Source: an uncultured Caldimonas sp.
GTDB lineage: Bacteria > Pseudomonadota > Gammaproteobacteria > Burkholderiales > Burkholderiaceae
DNA length: 64,000 bases
Direction: 5' to 3'
NCBI RefSeq assembly: GCF_946480305.1
Contig: NZ_CAMLJQ010000015.1
Span: forward strand, 1-64,000
Part shown: one piece after another, positions 8,214 through 17,600 of the stretch
How the letters are laid out: each line of letters starts with the position of its first letter
Position numbering within the stretch: position 1 is the first letter of the stretch
The notes under the pieces: generated by a model
Databases searched by the model: none
Told to the model about the DNA's origin: nothing
Seen by the model: the letters and a program-made list of their open reading frames with translations, nothing else
Translations under genes and position numbers: made by a program

Positions 8214-10132
8214 CCACCCGTATCGCATGGCTCGTCGGCCTGGTGCTCGGCATCGGCATGCTGCTGCAAAGCCCCGCGGTGCGCGGTGAGGACGACTTCC
8301 TCGAACCTGAGAAGGCCTTTCGCTTCTCTGCACGAGTGCTGGACGACCGGCACCTCGAGGTGCGGTTCGACGTGGCAGACGGCTACTACCTCTACCGTGA
8401 GCAGTTTCGCTTTGCCGCCTCCGAGCCGACCCGGCTGGGTGCCCCCGAGATCCCACCCGGCAAGGTGAAATACGACGAGACTTTTCGCAAGGATGTGGAA
8501 ACGCACCGGGGCACGCTGCGCATCCGCATACCGGTCGAACAGGCGCAGGGTGCGTTCAAGCTCACCGTCACCAGCCAAGGCTGTGCAGACAAAGGGCTTT
8601 GCTATCCCCCCATGGACAGCCATGCCGAGGTGTCCCTTGCAGCGTTCGGCGCAGGCGCGAACGGTGTCGAGGCGCTGAGCGAGGCCGCTGCAGAGCGCTG
8701 GGGCAAGCCCGGATTGGGCGCGGCATTGCAGGCGCTGGTTGGCGGTTCTTCGGAGCCGATGCCAGCCTCCACTGCCGTGGCCGAGGAGGCCCGCACGCTC
8801 GTCAACACGCCGTCACCGACCGACACCGGACGCATCGAGGCTGCATTGCAGTCGGGGCAGTTGCTGACGGTCGTGGCGGTCTTCTTCGTGGCGGGACTGC
8901 TGCTGTCGTTGACGCCCTGTGTGCTCCCGATGCTGCCCATCCTGTCGTCGATCATCGTCGGGCAGGCTGAGAACGATGCGGCGGTGGCGAGCCGGCGCCG
9001 CGGCTTTGCCCTTGCCGGGAGCTATTCGCTGGGGATGGCGCTGGTCTATACAGCCTTCGGCATTGCGGCCGGGCTGGCGGGTGAGGGCCTGGCAGCGGCG
9101 TTGCAGACACCCTGGGTGCTCGCATCGTTTGCCGGATTGCTCGTGTTGCTGGCACTCTCGATGTTCGGCTTCTACGAGTTGCAGATGCCGGCCCGGCTGC
9201 GTGACCGGCTGTCGAGTGCATCCGGTCGGCTCAAAGGCGGCCGCCTGGTCGCGGTGTTCGCGATGGGTGGGCTTTCTGCGTTGATCGTCAGCCCATGCGT
9301 CGCCGCACCGTTGGCCGGGGCGCTGGTCTACATCAGCCAGACGCGCGACGTCGTGCTCGGTGGTGCGGCGCTGTTCATGCTGGCGGCCGGCATGAGCGTG
9401 CCGCTGCTGCTCATCGGCGCTTCGGCCGGGCGATGGCTGCCGCGTGGCGGGGCGTGGATGGAGCATGTGAAGCACTTCTTCGGCGCCTTGCTGATCGCGG
9501 TGGCCATCTGGATGCTGCAGCCGGTGGTGGCGGGCTGGATGTCGATGCTGCTGTGGGGGGCGCTGTTGCTCGTCGGTGCGGTCTATCTGCGTGTGTTCGA
9601 TTCGTTGCACACCGGGGCGCGAGGATGGGCCAGGTTCTTCAAGGGCATTGGGGTGGTGCTGGCCGTGCTCGGTGTCATGCAGCTGGTGGGGGCGGCATCC
9701 GGAGGCAATGATCCATGGCAACCGCTCAGGCATTTCTCGAGAGGCGGTGCTGAAGGGCAGGCCGTGGCGGCGGCGCCGCTGCGCTTCGAATACGTGCGCA
9801 GCGTCGAGGAGCTCGAGCGGGTGCTTGCCAATGCCGGCCGGCCGGTGATGCTGGACTTCTATGCGGACTGGTGCGTCTCATGCAAGGAGATGGAGGCCTT
9901 CACCTTCAGCGATCCGCGCGTGCAAGCCAAGCTCGCCAATGCGCTGCTGCTCAAGGCGGACGTGACCGCGAACAACGCCGATGACCGCGCACTGCTGAAA
10001 CGGTTCAAGCTGTTCGGGCCACCGGGGACCCTGTTCTTCGACGCCGCAGGCCAGGAGCTGACCGGCGTGCGCGTGATTGGTTTCCAGTCTGCCGAGCGCT
10101 TCTTGCAGACACTGGCGGCAGCCGGGCTCTGA
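8210..10132 (+). CDS. dsbD: Thiol:disulfide interchange protein DsbD
   Basis: A 640-residue inner-membrane reductase that carries electrons from cytoplasmic thioredoxin to the periplasm. A signal peptide ending near residue 26 is followed by the periplasmic alpha domain with C125 and C131 (GCADKGLCYPPM). The eight-segment membrane domain contains the paired cysteines in SLTPCVLPMLPIL and LIVSPCVAAPLAGA. The C-terminal thioredoxin-like domain has DFYADWCVSCKEM around residue 553. All six redox cysteines are therefore present. AAGGAGA at 8197-8203 and the four-base overlap with cutA fix the start. It likely supports cytochrome c maturation and DsbC/DsbG reduction. Confidence 0.96.
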   Translation: MTTRIAWLVGLVLGIGMLLQSPAVRGEDDFLEPEKAFRFSARVLDDRHLEVRFDVADGYYLYREQFRFAASEPTRLGAPEIPPGKVKYDETFRKDVETHRGTLRIRIPVEQAQGAFKLTVTSQGCADKGLCYPPMDSHAEVSLAAFGAGANGVEALSEAAAERWGKPGLGAALQALVGGSSEPMPASTAVAEEARTLVNTPSPTDTGRIEAALQSGQLLTVVAVFFVAGLLLSLTPCVLPMLPILSSIIVGQAENDAAVASRRRGFALAGSYSLGMALVYTAFGIAAGLAGEGLAAALQTPWVLASFAGLLVLLALSMFGFYELQMPARLRDRLSSASGRLKGGRLVAVFAMGGLSALIVSPCVAAPLAGALVYISQTRDVVLGGAALFMLAAGMSVPLLLIGASAGRWLPRGGAWMEHVKHFFGALLIAVAIWMLQPVVAGWMSMLLWGALLLVGAVYLRVFDSLHTGARGWARFFKGIGVVLAVLGVMQLVGAASGGNDPWQPLRHFSRGGAEGQAVAAAPLRFEYVRSVEELERVLANAGRPVMLDFYADWCVSCKEMEAFTFSDPRVQAKLANALLLKADVTANNADDRALLKRFKLFGPPGTLFFDAAGQELTGVRVIGFQSAERFLQTLAAAGL

Positions 10133-10206
10133 GCGAGGGTGGCCGAGTTTTGTGCAGCAGGACTGGCGTGACGTTCGAGAAACGTGCTATAGTCTCTGTT
10201 CTTCGC

Positions 10207-10283
<77 letters not shown>

Positions 10284-10319
10284 AATTCAGCAGATGCGCA
10301 GCGGTTGCGTCTGACGACA

Positions 10320-10356
10320 AAAAAGGCCGGTTCTTGCGACCGGCCTTTTTGTTTTT
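10320..10356 (+). terminator. Intrinsic terminator after the initiator tRNA
   Basis: AAAAAGGCCGG (10320-10330) and CCGGCCTTTTT (10340-10350) form a perfect eleven-pair stem with a nine-base loop and a T-rich tail GTTTTTG. It ends the tRNA transcript, and because of the A/T flanks it may also act on minus-strand transcripts coming from 10419. Confidence 0.85.
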
Positions 10357-10418
10357 GCGGTGTCGATCAGAGCGATCAGAGGGGCTGCCCACCGAAGCGG
10401 GTGGGCGCTGCTTGCGCG

Positions 10419-10613
10419 TCAAGCGTGTTCCAGATCGCTCCAGCTGCGCAGTTCCATGTCGGCTGCGTGCTCCGGGTCCAGCCATTCGCGCGCCGAAGCC
10501 CAGACGTGCTGGGCCAGTTCAATGGCGGCCATGCTTTCCATGGCCGGTCTTCGGGCAAGCAGACGGGCGGCGCAGCGCTCCACCCATTCGCTCTTGCTCA
10601 TCTTGTCGCTCAT
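10419..10613 (-). CDS. Small protein of unknown function, 64 residues
   Basis: I do not recognise a named family. The reading frame starts at ATG 10613 with GGAAGGA eight bases upstream, a good ribosome-binding site. It encodes a soluble, predicted helical protein with a CAARLLARRP basic segment followed by AAIELAQHVWASAREWLDPE and an acidic end. No signal peptide or membrane segment is visible. A longer in-frame reading upstream is not supported by a start signal. It lies alone between the tRNA terminator and the candidate small RNA. Confidence 0.6.
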   Translation of the reverse strand: MSDKMSKSEWVERCAARLLARRPAMESMAAIELAQHVWASAREWLDPEHAADMELRSWSDLEHA

Positions 10614-10792
10614 CGCGGCAGTCCTTCCCTGTGCTTCGATTTGTGCCTGTGCGGCCGAGGTGCGGATTGTGCCGGCAGTGCCTTGTCCTTGGCCGGTCAC
10701 CACCCTATCCGGGGGAGGCCGCCGTGAACGATGTTTCACTTGGCCCCCGCCGGTCGTGACGAATGTGGCGCAGTCCGCCGTCGCGTTTGCAT

Positions 10793-10804
10793 AGCAAATT
10801 TGCT
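10793..10804. promoter_or_regulatory. Perfect 12-bp palindrome AGCAAATTTGCT, possible operator
   Basis: The palindrome sits 21 bases upstream of the -35 element of the candidate small-RNA promoter, in a locally AT-rich patch of an otherwise GC-rich region. The surrounding bases repeat TTGCTGCAATGC. A regulator dimer site is plausible, but no binding protein can be assigned. Confidence 0.4.
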
Positions 10805-10825
10805 GCAATGCACAACAAATCGCAG

Positions 10826-10855
10826 TTGAGCGTGCGGTTAATAGATAGGTACAAA
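10826..10855 (+). promoter_or_regulatory. Candidate sigma-70 promoter of the small RNA
   Basis: TTGAGC (10826-10831) and TACAAA (10850-10855) are separated by 18 bases, each matching four of six consensus positions. The predicted start near 10862 lies about 100 bases before a strong terminator with no open reading frame between them. Confidence 0.45.
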
Positions 10856-10861
10856 TGTTTC

Positions 10862-10960
10862 CGGCTAGGATCGTCCGGTCTGTGTCGCCGTTCCGGCTCT
10901 GGCTTGGGACAGGATGCAGCGGCCAAGAAGCGTTTCCCCGCCTCGTGCGGGGATTTTTTT
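10862..10960 (+). ncRNA. Candidate trans-acting small RNA of about 100 nt
   Basis: This stretch fills most of a 359-bp gap (10614-10972) that has no protein-coding gene. On the plus strand it ends in a near-ideal intrinsic terminator, yet no plus-strand gene exists between the tRNA terminator at 10356 and here, and marR points the other way. Together with the promoter-like elements at 10826-10855 this defines an independent short transcript, with a C/G-rich middle (GGCTCTGGCTTGGGACAGG) that could pair with targets. I do not recognise it as 6S, tmRNA, SRP, RNase P or a known riboswitch. Confidence 0.5.
10936..10960 (+). terminator. Strong intrinsic terminator of the candidate small RNA
   Basis: CCCCGC (10936-10941) pairs with GCGGGG (10947-10952) across a five-base loop, followed by A and seven T residues. 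It works only in the plus direction, so it does not belong to the leftward marR gene that ends at 10973. Confidence 0.85.
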
Positions 10961-10972
10961 GCCCGGCTGGCG

Positions 10973-11539
10973 TCAAGCGCTGCTGATCGCGGCGGTGCGC
11001 GCGCCCATCAGGGCAATCACGCGGTCGAGCAGCAGGTTGAGCTCGCTGAGGGCCTCGGGGTCGAGCCGGCTCAGTGCATCGGGCAGCACGCCGCTGACCG
11101 GCTCGGGGGCGGATTGCGCAATGCGCTCGCCCTCGGGTGTCAGAAACAACGTGACGGCGCGTTGGTCGGTAGGATCACGCCGTCGATCAATCAAGCCCCG
11201 CCTCTCCAGCGTCTCGATCAGGTTGCTGCAGGTCGCCTGCTGGATGCCGAGGGCACGGGCGAGTTGGGTCACGCGCATGCCGGGCGACGTGTGCACGGCC
11301 GACAGGCACCACAATTGGGAGCCGCTGAGGCCGGTCGCGTCCTGCACATGCTGGAAATGCCGCTTGATCGATCGGACGATCAACCGGAAGCTGCGCAGCG
11401 AATGCAACACCCCCGGCGCGAGTTTGGCCCCGTTCGTCACCGGCCAGTCCTCGGGCGCGGGCGAGCAGCCCCCGGCATCGCGATTGCCATGGGAGGCTGC
11501 ACCGATGGCGTGCAGAGGAGCTGCAGTGGGTGAGGGCAT
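10973..11539 (-). CDS. MarR-family transcriptional regulator
   Basis: A winged-helix regulator of 188 residues from ATG 11539; a TTG at 11608 would extend it, but no ribosome-binding site supports that. The HTH reads VTQLARALGIQQATCSNLIE and the wing is RRDPTDQRAVTLFLTPEG, the classical MarR DxRxxxxxLT signature. Cysteines at residues 25, 78 and 104 are notable: C104 lies in the recognition helix and C78 in QLWCLS, so a thiol-based sensor is possible. It is divergent from the Kef-type antiporter operon, 119 bp away, which is the natural target. MarR members usually repress and release DNA on binding a ligand or on cysteine oxidation. Confidence 0.88.
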   Translation of the reverse strand: MPSPTAAPLHAIGAASHGNRDAGGCSPAPEDWPVTNGAKLAPGVLHSLRSFRLIVRSIKRHFQHVQDATGLSGSQLWCLSAVHTSPGMRVTQLARALGIQQATCSNLIETLERRGLIDRRRDPTDQRAVTLFLTPEGERIAQSAPEPVSGVLPDALSRLDPEALSELNLLLDRVIALMGARTAAISSA

Positions 11540-11568
11540 GTTGGGCGCTGCTCGTCTCAAGGGCGTCT

Positions 11569-11594
11569 TGCCGACTGGGGACCGTTCCCCGGCA
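11569..11594. promoter_or_regulatory. Imperfect inverted repeat in the marR/kef intergenic region
   Basis: GGGGA (11577-11581) and TCCCC (11586-11590) flank CCGT, and TGCC (11569-11572) and GGCA (11591-11594) extend the symmetry. The 26-bp element lies midway between the divergent start codons at 11539 and 11659, where a MarR dimer would be expected to bind. Confidence 0.35.
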
Positions 11595-11658
11595 GGACAC
11601 AACCACAACGCGCTGCGTGCCGCGGCGTTGACATGATGAACAACAAGGAGTGTGCGTA

Positions 11659-12888
11659 ATGCTGGACGAGCTGATGCAAGGGCTGTCCTTCGTCGGGGTG
11701 ACCGTGAACTGGGCTGCCGCGAGCACCCTGCTCGGTCTGTCCCTGGTGATCATTGCCGGGGCGTTGATCGGCGAAGTCGTGTTCCGGACGCTGGGGTTGC
11801 CGCGTATCGTGGGCTATTCACTGGTGGGGATGGGCGTGGCCGCCACCGGTCATGGGGTCGCCAGCGGCGAGATCCCGCCGGCGGTTCGGCTGATCCTGGA
11901 CCTTGCCCTGGCGCTGCTCCTGTTCGAGTTGGGTGCGCGCATCCATCTGCGGTGGTTGCGGACCAACCCCTTCCTGCTGGTCACCAGCCTCGCGGAGTCG
12001 CTGCTGACTTTCATCGTCGTCTACGCGGTGATGCGCTACCTCGGGCTGGACGTGGCTTCCTCGGCGGCCGTGGGGGTGCTGGCGGTGCCGGCCTCGCCGG
12101 CGGTGATCGCGCGCGTGGCGTCGGAGTTCGGCGCCGAAGGGCAGGTGACCGAACGCGTCTCGATGATGGCCGCGCTCAATACCCTGTACGGGGTGTTCGC
12201 CAGCAAGTTGCTGCTGGCGTGGCTCGACCTGGACCAGGGGCAGAACCCGGTGCAGGCGATCGTGCAGCCGCTCTACGTGTTCCTGGGGTCTTTCCTGATC
12301 GCCGGCTTGCTGGGATACGGCGTCGCGCGGGTGGCGCGCGGGCTCGACCTGCGCAACGAGAACTCGACGCTGCTGCTGCTCGGCCTGATCACGCTGGCGC
12401 TCGCGCTGACGAAGATGTTCGGCTGGTCGACGCTGCTGGTGCCGCTGATGGCGGGCCTGTGGCTGCGCAATTCGACGCAGCGGCCCTGGGTGTGGCCGCG
12501 GCACTTCGGCACCGCTGGCGGCGTCCTCGTGCTGATGCTGTTCGTGATCGTCGGCTCGTCGTGGTCGGTCGAGGGGCTGGCCACCGGGGGGCTGATCGCG
12601 TTGGCGGCGATGGCAGCGCGAGGTGCGGCCAAGGCTGCTGCGGTGCTGACGCTCGGATGGTTCAGCGGGCAGTCGGTGCGCCAGGGCATCGGCCTGAGCC
12701 TGGCGCTGACGCCGCTGTCGGCCACCGCGCTGGTCATGTACGCCGACCTGCAGTCGTCGCACGCCGGTTTTGCTGCTCAGCTCGCACCGGTCGCGCTCAG
12801 CTCGATCGCCCTCATGGAACTGCTCGGCGCGCTGGCGGTACTCGCCGCGCTGCGCAGCGCCAACGAAATTGCTGCCCGCCGCACCTGA
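11659..12888 (+). CDS. Kef-type cation:proton antiporter (CPA2), membrane domain only
   Basis: A 409-residue, strongly hydrophobic protein with about twelve membrane segments. The early IVGYSLVGMGVAATGHG and the ion-path segment GVLAVPASPAVIARVASE resemble the Na+/H+ exchanger fold of KefB/KefC. The C-terminal nucleotide/glutathione-binding RCK domain of E. coli KefC is absent, so glutathione gating through that domain cannot occur. AGGAG at 11646-11650 and correct spacing select ATG 11659 over GTG 11650. It is the first gene of an apparent operon with the YbdK-type ligase (24-bp gap) and the GloA2-type protein. Confidence 0.85.
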   Translation: MLDELMQGLSFVGVTVNWAAASTLLGLSLVIIAGALIGEVVFRTLGLPRIVGYSLVGMGVAATGHGVASGEIPPAVRLILDLALALLLFELGARIHLRWLRTNPFLLVTSLAESLLTFIVVYAVMRYLGLDVASSAAVGVLAVPASPAVIARVASEFGAEGQVTERVSMMAALNTLYGVFASKLLLAWLDLDQGQNPVQAIVQPLYVFLGSFLIAGLLGYGVARVARGLDLRNENSTLLLLGLITLALALTKMFGWSTLLVPLMAGLWLRNSTQRPWVWPRHFGTAGGVLVLMLFVIVGSSWSVEGLATGGLIALAAMAARGAAKAAAVLTLGWFSGQSVRQGIGLSLALTPLSATALVMYADLQSSHAGFAAQLAPVALSSIALMELLGALAVLAALRSANEIAARRT

Positions 12889-12912
12889 GTGGCGCTGCAC
12901 GGAGACCCAAGG

Positions 12913-14040
12913 ATGACCCTCGAAACCTTTTCCACCTCGAAGCCGCTGACACTCGGTGTCGAACTCGAGCTGGCGATCGTCAACACGCACGACTACGACC
13001 TCTCGCCCAGCGCGGTCGACCTGCTGCGGCTGATGAACAAGCGCAAGATTCCCGGCGACGTGAAACCCGAGATGACCGACAGCATGATCGAGTTGTCGAC
13101 CGGGGTGTGCGTGAACCACGACGACGCGTTGTCGCAGCTCACGCAGATCCGCGACGCGCTGGTCGATTGCGCCCGCAAGCTCAACGTGGGCTTGTGCGGC
13201 GGCGGTACGCATCCGTTCCAGGACTGGAGCGAGCGGCGCATCTTCAACACGCCGCGCTTCCATATGCTCTCCGAGCTGTACGGCTACCTGTCAAAGCAGT
13301 TCACGATCTTCGGTCAGCACGTGCACGTCGGCTGCCCGGGCCCGGACGAGGCCCTGGTGCTGCTGCACGGCATGTCGCGCTTCATCCCGCACTTCATTGC
13401 ACTGTCGGCATCGTCGCCCTACGTGCAGGGCACCGACACGGGCTTCCATTCGGCCCGGCTCAATTCGGTGTTCGCGTTCCCGCTGTCCGGCCGTGCGCCG
13501 TTCGTCGCCACGTGGCACGACTTCGGCACCTTCTTCGAGAAGATGACCCGCACCGGCGTGGTCAAGAGCATGAAGGACTTCTACTGGGACATCCGGCCCA
13601 AACCCGAGTTCGGGACCATCGAGGTGCGTGTGCTCGACACGCCGCTCACGATCGAGAAGGCTGCCGCGCTCGCCGCCTACATCCAGTGCGTTGCGAGCTG
13701 GTTGACCAAGGAGAAGCCGTTCGAGCTGGCCGAGGACGACTACCTCGTCTACACCTTCAACCGCTTCCAGGCCTGCCGCTTCGGACCGGAGGGCACCTTT
13801 GTCGATCCGAAGACGGGCGAACATCGCTCGCTGCGCGAGGACATCCTCTTCACGATGGGCGCAATCGAGCAGCATGCGATCGATCTGAAGGCTGACGACG
13901 CGCTGCGCTACCTGCGCGGCGAGCTGCAGCGACACGGCAATGACGCCACCTGGGCGCGCCAGACGCATGCCAAGGAGCATCTGCTGGCCGAGGTGGTGCG
14001 GCAGCAGTGCCTGCGCTGGAGCGGCGAGCTCGCGGCATGA
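12913..14040 (+). CDS. YbdK-type carboxylate-amine ligase (glutamate-cysteine ligase family 2)
   Basis: A 375-residue member of the GCS2 family, like E. coli YbdK (372 residues), a weak gamma-glutamylcysteine ligase. It begins with [18 protein letters not shown], includes the metal/ATP-binding region [18 protein letters not shown] and the arginine-containing [22 protein letters not shown] at 12901-12904 supports ATG 12913 over the in-frame GTG at 12889. The annotated reaction (ATP-dependent joining of glutamate and cysteine) is inferred from the family; the in vivo substrate is uncertain. Position between an ion antiporter and a glyoxalase-fold protein suggests thiol metabolism under stress. 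Confidence 0.9.
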   Translation: MTLETFSTSKPLTLGVELELAIVNTHDYDLSPSAVDLLRLMNKRKIPGDVKPEMTDSMIELSTGVCVNHDDALSQLTQIRDALVDCARKLNVGLCGGGTHPFQDWSERRIFNTPRFHMLSELYGYLSKQFTIFGQHVHVGCPGPDEALVLLHGMSRFIPHFIALSASSPYVQGTDTGFHSARLNSVFAFPLSGRAPFVATWHDFGTFFEKMTRTGVVKSMKDFYWDIRPKPEFGTIEVRVLDTPLTIEKAAALAAYIQCVASWLTKEKPFELAEDDYLVYTFNRFQACRFGPEGTFVDPKTGEHRSLREDILFTMGAIEQHAIDLKADDALRYLRGELQRHGNDATWARQTHAKEHLLAEVVRQQCLRWSGELAA

Positions 14041-14441
14041 CGGCGCCGGCGCTGCACGGCCTGCACCACGTGGCGCTGATCGGTTCGGACGCGGACCGAT
14101 CGAAGCGCTTCTACGTCGATCTGCTGGGTTTTCGCGTCGTCGCTGAAAACTGGCGTGCCGCCCGGCACTCCTGGAAGATCGACCTCGAGGGGCCGGGCGG
14201 GCTGCGGCTGGAGCTGTTCACCTTTCCCGGGGCGCCTCAGCGGCCGAGCCGGCCGGAGGCGCAGGGCCTGCGACACCTGGCCCTCGGGGCGGGCGATGTT
14301 GCCGCCGTGCGGGCCCACCTGCAGTCGCGTGGGGTCGAATGCGAGGGGATCCGCGTGGATGAGTACACCGGGCAGCGCTTCTTCTTCTGCGCGGACCCCG
14401 ACGGGTTGCCCATCGAGTTTTACGAGACACCGCTGAAGTAG
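14037..14441 (+). CDS. VOC-family protein, GloA2/YaeR type
   Basis: The 134-residue protein has two beta-alpha-beta-beta-beta units of the glyoxalase fold. It resembles E. coli YaeR (GloA2): [20 protein letters not shown] at the N-terminus, then [16 protein letters not shown], the motif [15 protein letters not shown] and [11 protein letters not shown]. Metal ligand candidates are the first HH histidine, E in RLELF, the H of LRHLA and the final E. The ATGA overlap with the preceding ligase gene implies translational coupling. A lactoylglutathione-lyase-like activity is possible but not proven for this subgroup. Confidence 0.85.
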   Translation: MTAPALHGLHHVALIGSDADRSKRFYVDLLGFRVVAENWRAARHSWKIDLEGPGGLRLELFTFPGAPQRPSRPEAQGLRHLALGAGDVAAVRAHLQSRGVECEGIRVDEYTGQRFFFCADPDGLPIEFYETPLK

Positions 14442-14564
14442 TCGAACTACACCAACTACATCCCCGAAATGCGCAGGATCGGCTGCGGTTGAGTCACTCC
14501 GTTGTCTTTTCTACCTAAAACAGCGCAATTTGCCCTGCGCGGTGGCTCTGCATCCGGGTAAATA

Positions 14565-14599
14565 CTTGGATTGACCGTGTAGTTTTACTCCAAGAAAAT
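14565..14599 (+). promoter_or_regulatory. Possible pullulanase promoter with flanking inverted repeat
   Basis: TTGACC (14571-14576) and GAAAAT (14594-14599) are 17 bases apart. An inverted repeat CTTGGA (14565-14570) / TCCAAG (14589-14594) brackets the spacer. The sequence lies in the 245-bp non-coding region before the pullulanase gene, about 90 bases from its ATG. The rest of that gap shows nothing else I can support. Confidence 0.3.
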
Positions 14600-14686
14600 C
14601 CGACGCAACGGCCCGGTGGCATCTCGCTCTCTCTTCAGCGCTCGTAACACCACTACAAGCTCCCGGGCCCCACTCAGGAGACAGAC

Positions 14687-17600
14687 ATGCACAGTGCGAT
14701 CAAGCCCGGTTGGCGCCGGGCCTTGACGGTGGGTGCCTGCGTGGCCGCGACAGTGTGGCTCGCGGCATGCGGGGGCGGCGGTGGCGACAGCGCCCCGGGC
14801 GATGGCGACGGCGGCAGCGGCGGCGGCGTTCCCGCCGAGACGATGCGGGTGCATTACCAGCGCGCCGACAACGCCTATTCCGATTGGGCCGTGTACGCGT
14901 GGAATGGCCCGGTCAACCCGTCCAAGGACTGGCCGGGCACGCCGCGCTACGTGTTCTCGAACACCGATGGCTACGGTGGCTTTGTCGACATTCCCTTGAA
15001 CCTGTCGGCCGGGAAGATGGACTTCCTATTGAACAACGCTGACGGTGGCAAGGACGGCGATTGCGATCGCACCGTCAACTTCGCCTCCGACCTGGCGACC
15101 AAGGGCCAGGAGGTCTGGCTCAAGCAGGGAGATTGCAGTGTCTACGCGAGCGCGGACGCGGCCAGCGGGCTGAATCTGGCCACGGCGCGCGGCCTGTGGC
15201 TCGAGCGCGGCACGGTGGCTTGGCCGGGCCTGCCGGGTGGTGGCGTGGTGAAGCTCCACCATGCGGCGAACGGCGGCATCCAGGTCTCGGCCTCCGGTGT
15301 GGCAGGTGCCGACGATGCGATCGAGCTGTCGAACGGTGAGCTGAGCGACGCGCTGAAAGAGCGCTTCCGCCATGTGGCGACGGCGCCCGCTTTCGAGGTG
15401 CCCGCCACCGCGTTGACCCGGGTGCCTGAGCTGCTCAAGGGGCAACTGGTGCTGACGCGCGAGGTGGACGGAAGGATCGTCGATGCCACGCTGCTGCAGA
15501 CCCAAGGCGTGCTCGACGACGTCTATGCCGCGCAGGCGGTCAACCAGACGCTCGGCGTCAGCTTCGCCGGCGATGGCACGCCCACCTTCCGTCTGTGGGC
15601 GCCGACCGCGCGCGCCGTGTCGCTGAAGATTGTCGGCGGCGACACGCTGCCGATGACGCTCGATGCCGCGAGCGGCGTGTGGAGCGTGACGGGTGACAAG
15701 GACTGGACCAACAGCGCCTACTACACGTATTCGGTGCAGGTGTACTCCCGTGCCGACGGCGGGGTGGTGACCAACGAGGTGACCGACCCGTATGCTGTGA
15801 CGCTCAACGCCAACAGCCAGGCGGCGATGGTGGCGGACCTGGGCTCTGCCGCACTGAAGCCGGCCGGCTGGGACGGCCATGCCGTGCCGTCGCTCGAGGC
15901 GCCTGAAGACAGCGTGCTGTACGAGCTGCACGTGCGCGACTTCTCGGTGAACGACACCACCGTGCCTGCCGCCTCGCGCGGCAAGTACAAGGCGTTCACC
16001 GCCACGGCCTCCAACGGCATGACGCATTTGCAGTCGATGGCCGACGCGGGCCTGACCCACGTGCACCTGCTGCCGGTCTACGACATCAACACGATCAACG
16101 AGGTCGACTGCGTGACGCCGACGATCACGCCCGCGGGCCCCACCAGCGAGGCACCGCAGGCGGCCGTCACCGCCGTGAAGGACCAGGACTGCTTCAACTG
16201 GGGCTACGACCCTCGCCACTACGGTGCGCCGGAAGGCAGCTACGCGACCGATCCGGCCAATGGCGCGGTGCGTGTGCGCGAGTTCCGCGAGATGGTGAAG
16301 TCGCTGCACGAGTCCGGCCTGCGCGTGGTGATGGACGTGGTCTACAACCACACCAGCGGCAACTTCCTCGACAAGATCGTGCCCGGCTACTACTACCGTC
16401 TGAACGGTGACGGGTTCATCGAGAAGAGCACCTGTTGCGACAACACCGCGCCCGAGTACGCGATGATGGAAAAGCTGATGATCGACACGCTCAAGATCTG
16501 GGCGCAGCAGTACGCGATCGACGGCTTCCGCTTCGACATCATGGGTCACATCCCCAAGAGCGCGATGGTCAAGGCGCAGGCCGAGACCGACGCCGCTGCA
16601 GGCCGCCCGCTGTACTACTACGGCGAGGCCTGGAACTTCGGCGAGGTGGCGAACGACCGCATGTTCGTTCAGGCACGACAGGCCAACATGGCAGGCACCG
16701 GCATCGGCTCGTTCAGTGACCGCATCCGCGATTCGATCCGCGGCGGCGGACCGTTCGACGCGGGCGTCGACATGGTCAAGAATCAGGGCTTCATCAGCGG
16801 CCAGTGCTACGACCGCAACGCGCAGCACACCGGTGCGTGCACCGACGAGCAGCGCGCCGACCTGCATCACCGTCAGAACCTCATTCGCCTGGGGATGGCC
16901 GGCAGCATCCGCGACTTCATGCTCAACGGCAAGGCTGCTTCCGAGTACGACTATGGCGGCCAGCAGGCCGGCTACACGGCCGATCCGCAGGAGGTCATCA
17001 ACTACGCTGGCGTGCACGACGGCGAGACGCTCTATGACATCAGCCAGCTCAAGCACCCCTCGGACACGACCGCCGCAGAGCGGGCGCGTGCGCAGGTGGT
17101 GGCGCTGGGCACCGTGTTGATGGGTCAGGGTGTGCCGTTCCTGCATGCCGGCGACGAGTTGCTGCGCTCCAAGTCCCTGGACCGCGACAGCTACAACTCC
17201 GGTGACTGGTTCAACCGCATCGACTGGACGGGCGCGACGAACTACTTCGGCGAGATGGGCCTGCCGCCCGCGGAGAAGAACCGCGGGGAAAACGGGGAAG
17301 GCTGGGAGCTGATGAAGCCCTTCCTGAGCAATGCGGCCGCCAAGCCCGATGCCACGCTGATCGCTGCAGCCCGTGACGCGATCAAGGACCTGATGCGCGT
17401 GCGCAAGGACAGCACGATGTTCCGCCTGCGCACTGGCGCCGACGTGAAGTCCTGCGTGAGCTTCCCGGACGCGGCGGCGCAAAAGGATGGATTGATCGTG
17501 ATGCGCATCGCTGGGCAGAAGGCGGGTGGCGGCGCTTGCGGCGACGGCAAGTACGCGAGCGTGGTCGTCCTCGTGAATGCAAGCGCGACGGCGCAGAGCT

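Noticed and set aside
11628..11633. TTGACA upstream of the Kef-type gene as a -35 element
   Set aside because: The -10 position would fall on TGTGCG, next to the start codon; no TATAAT-like sequence is present.
15026..17482. 818-codon open frame on the minus strand inside the pullulanase gene
   Set aside because: It is a codon-bias shadow: the translation is Val/His/Arg-rich with no recognisable domain, while the plus frame has complete GH13 motifs.
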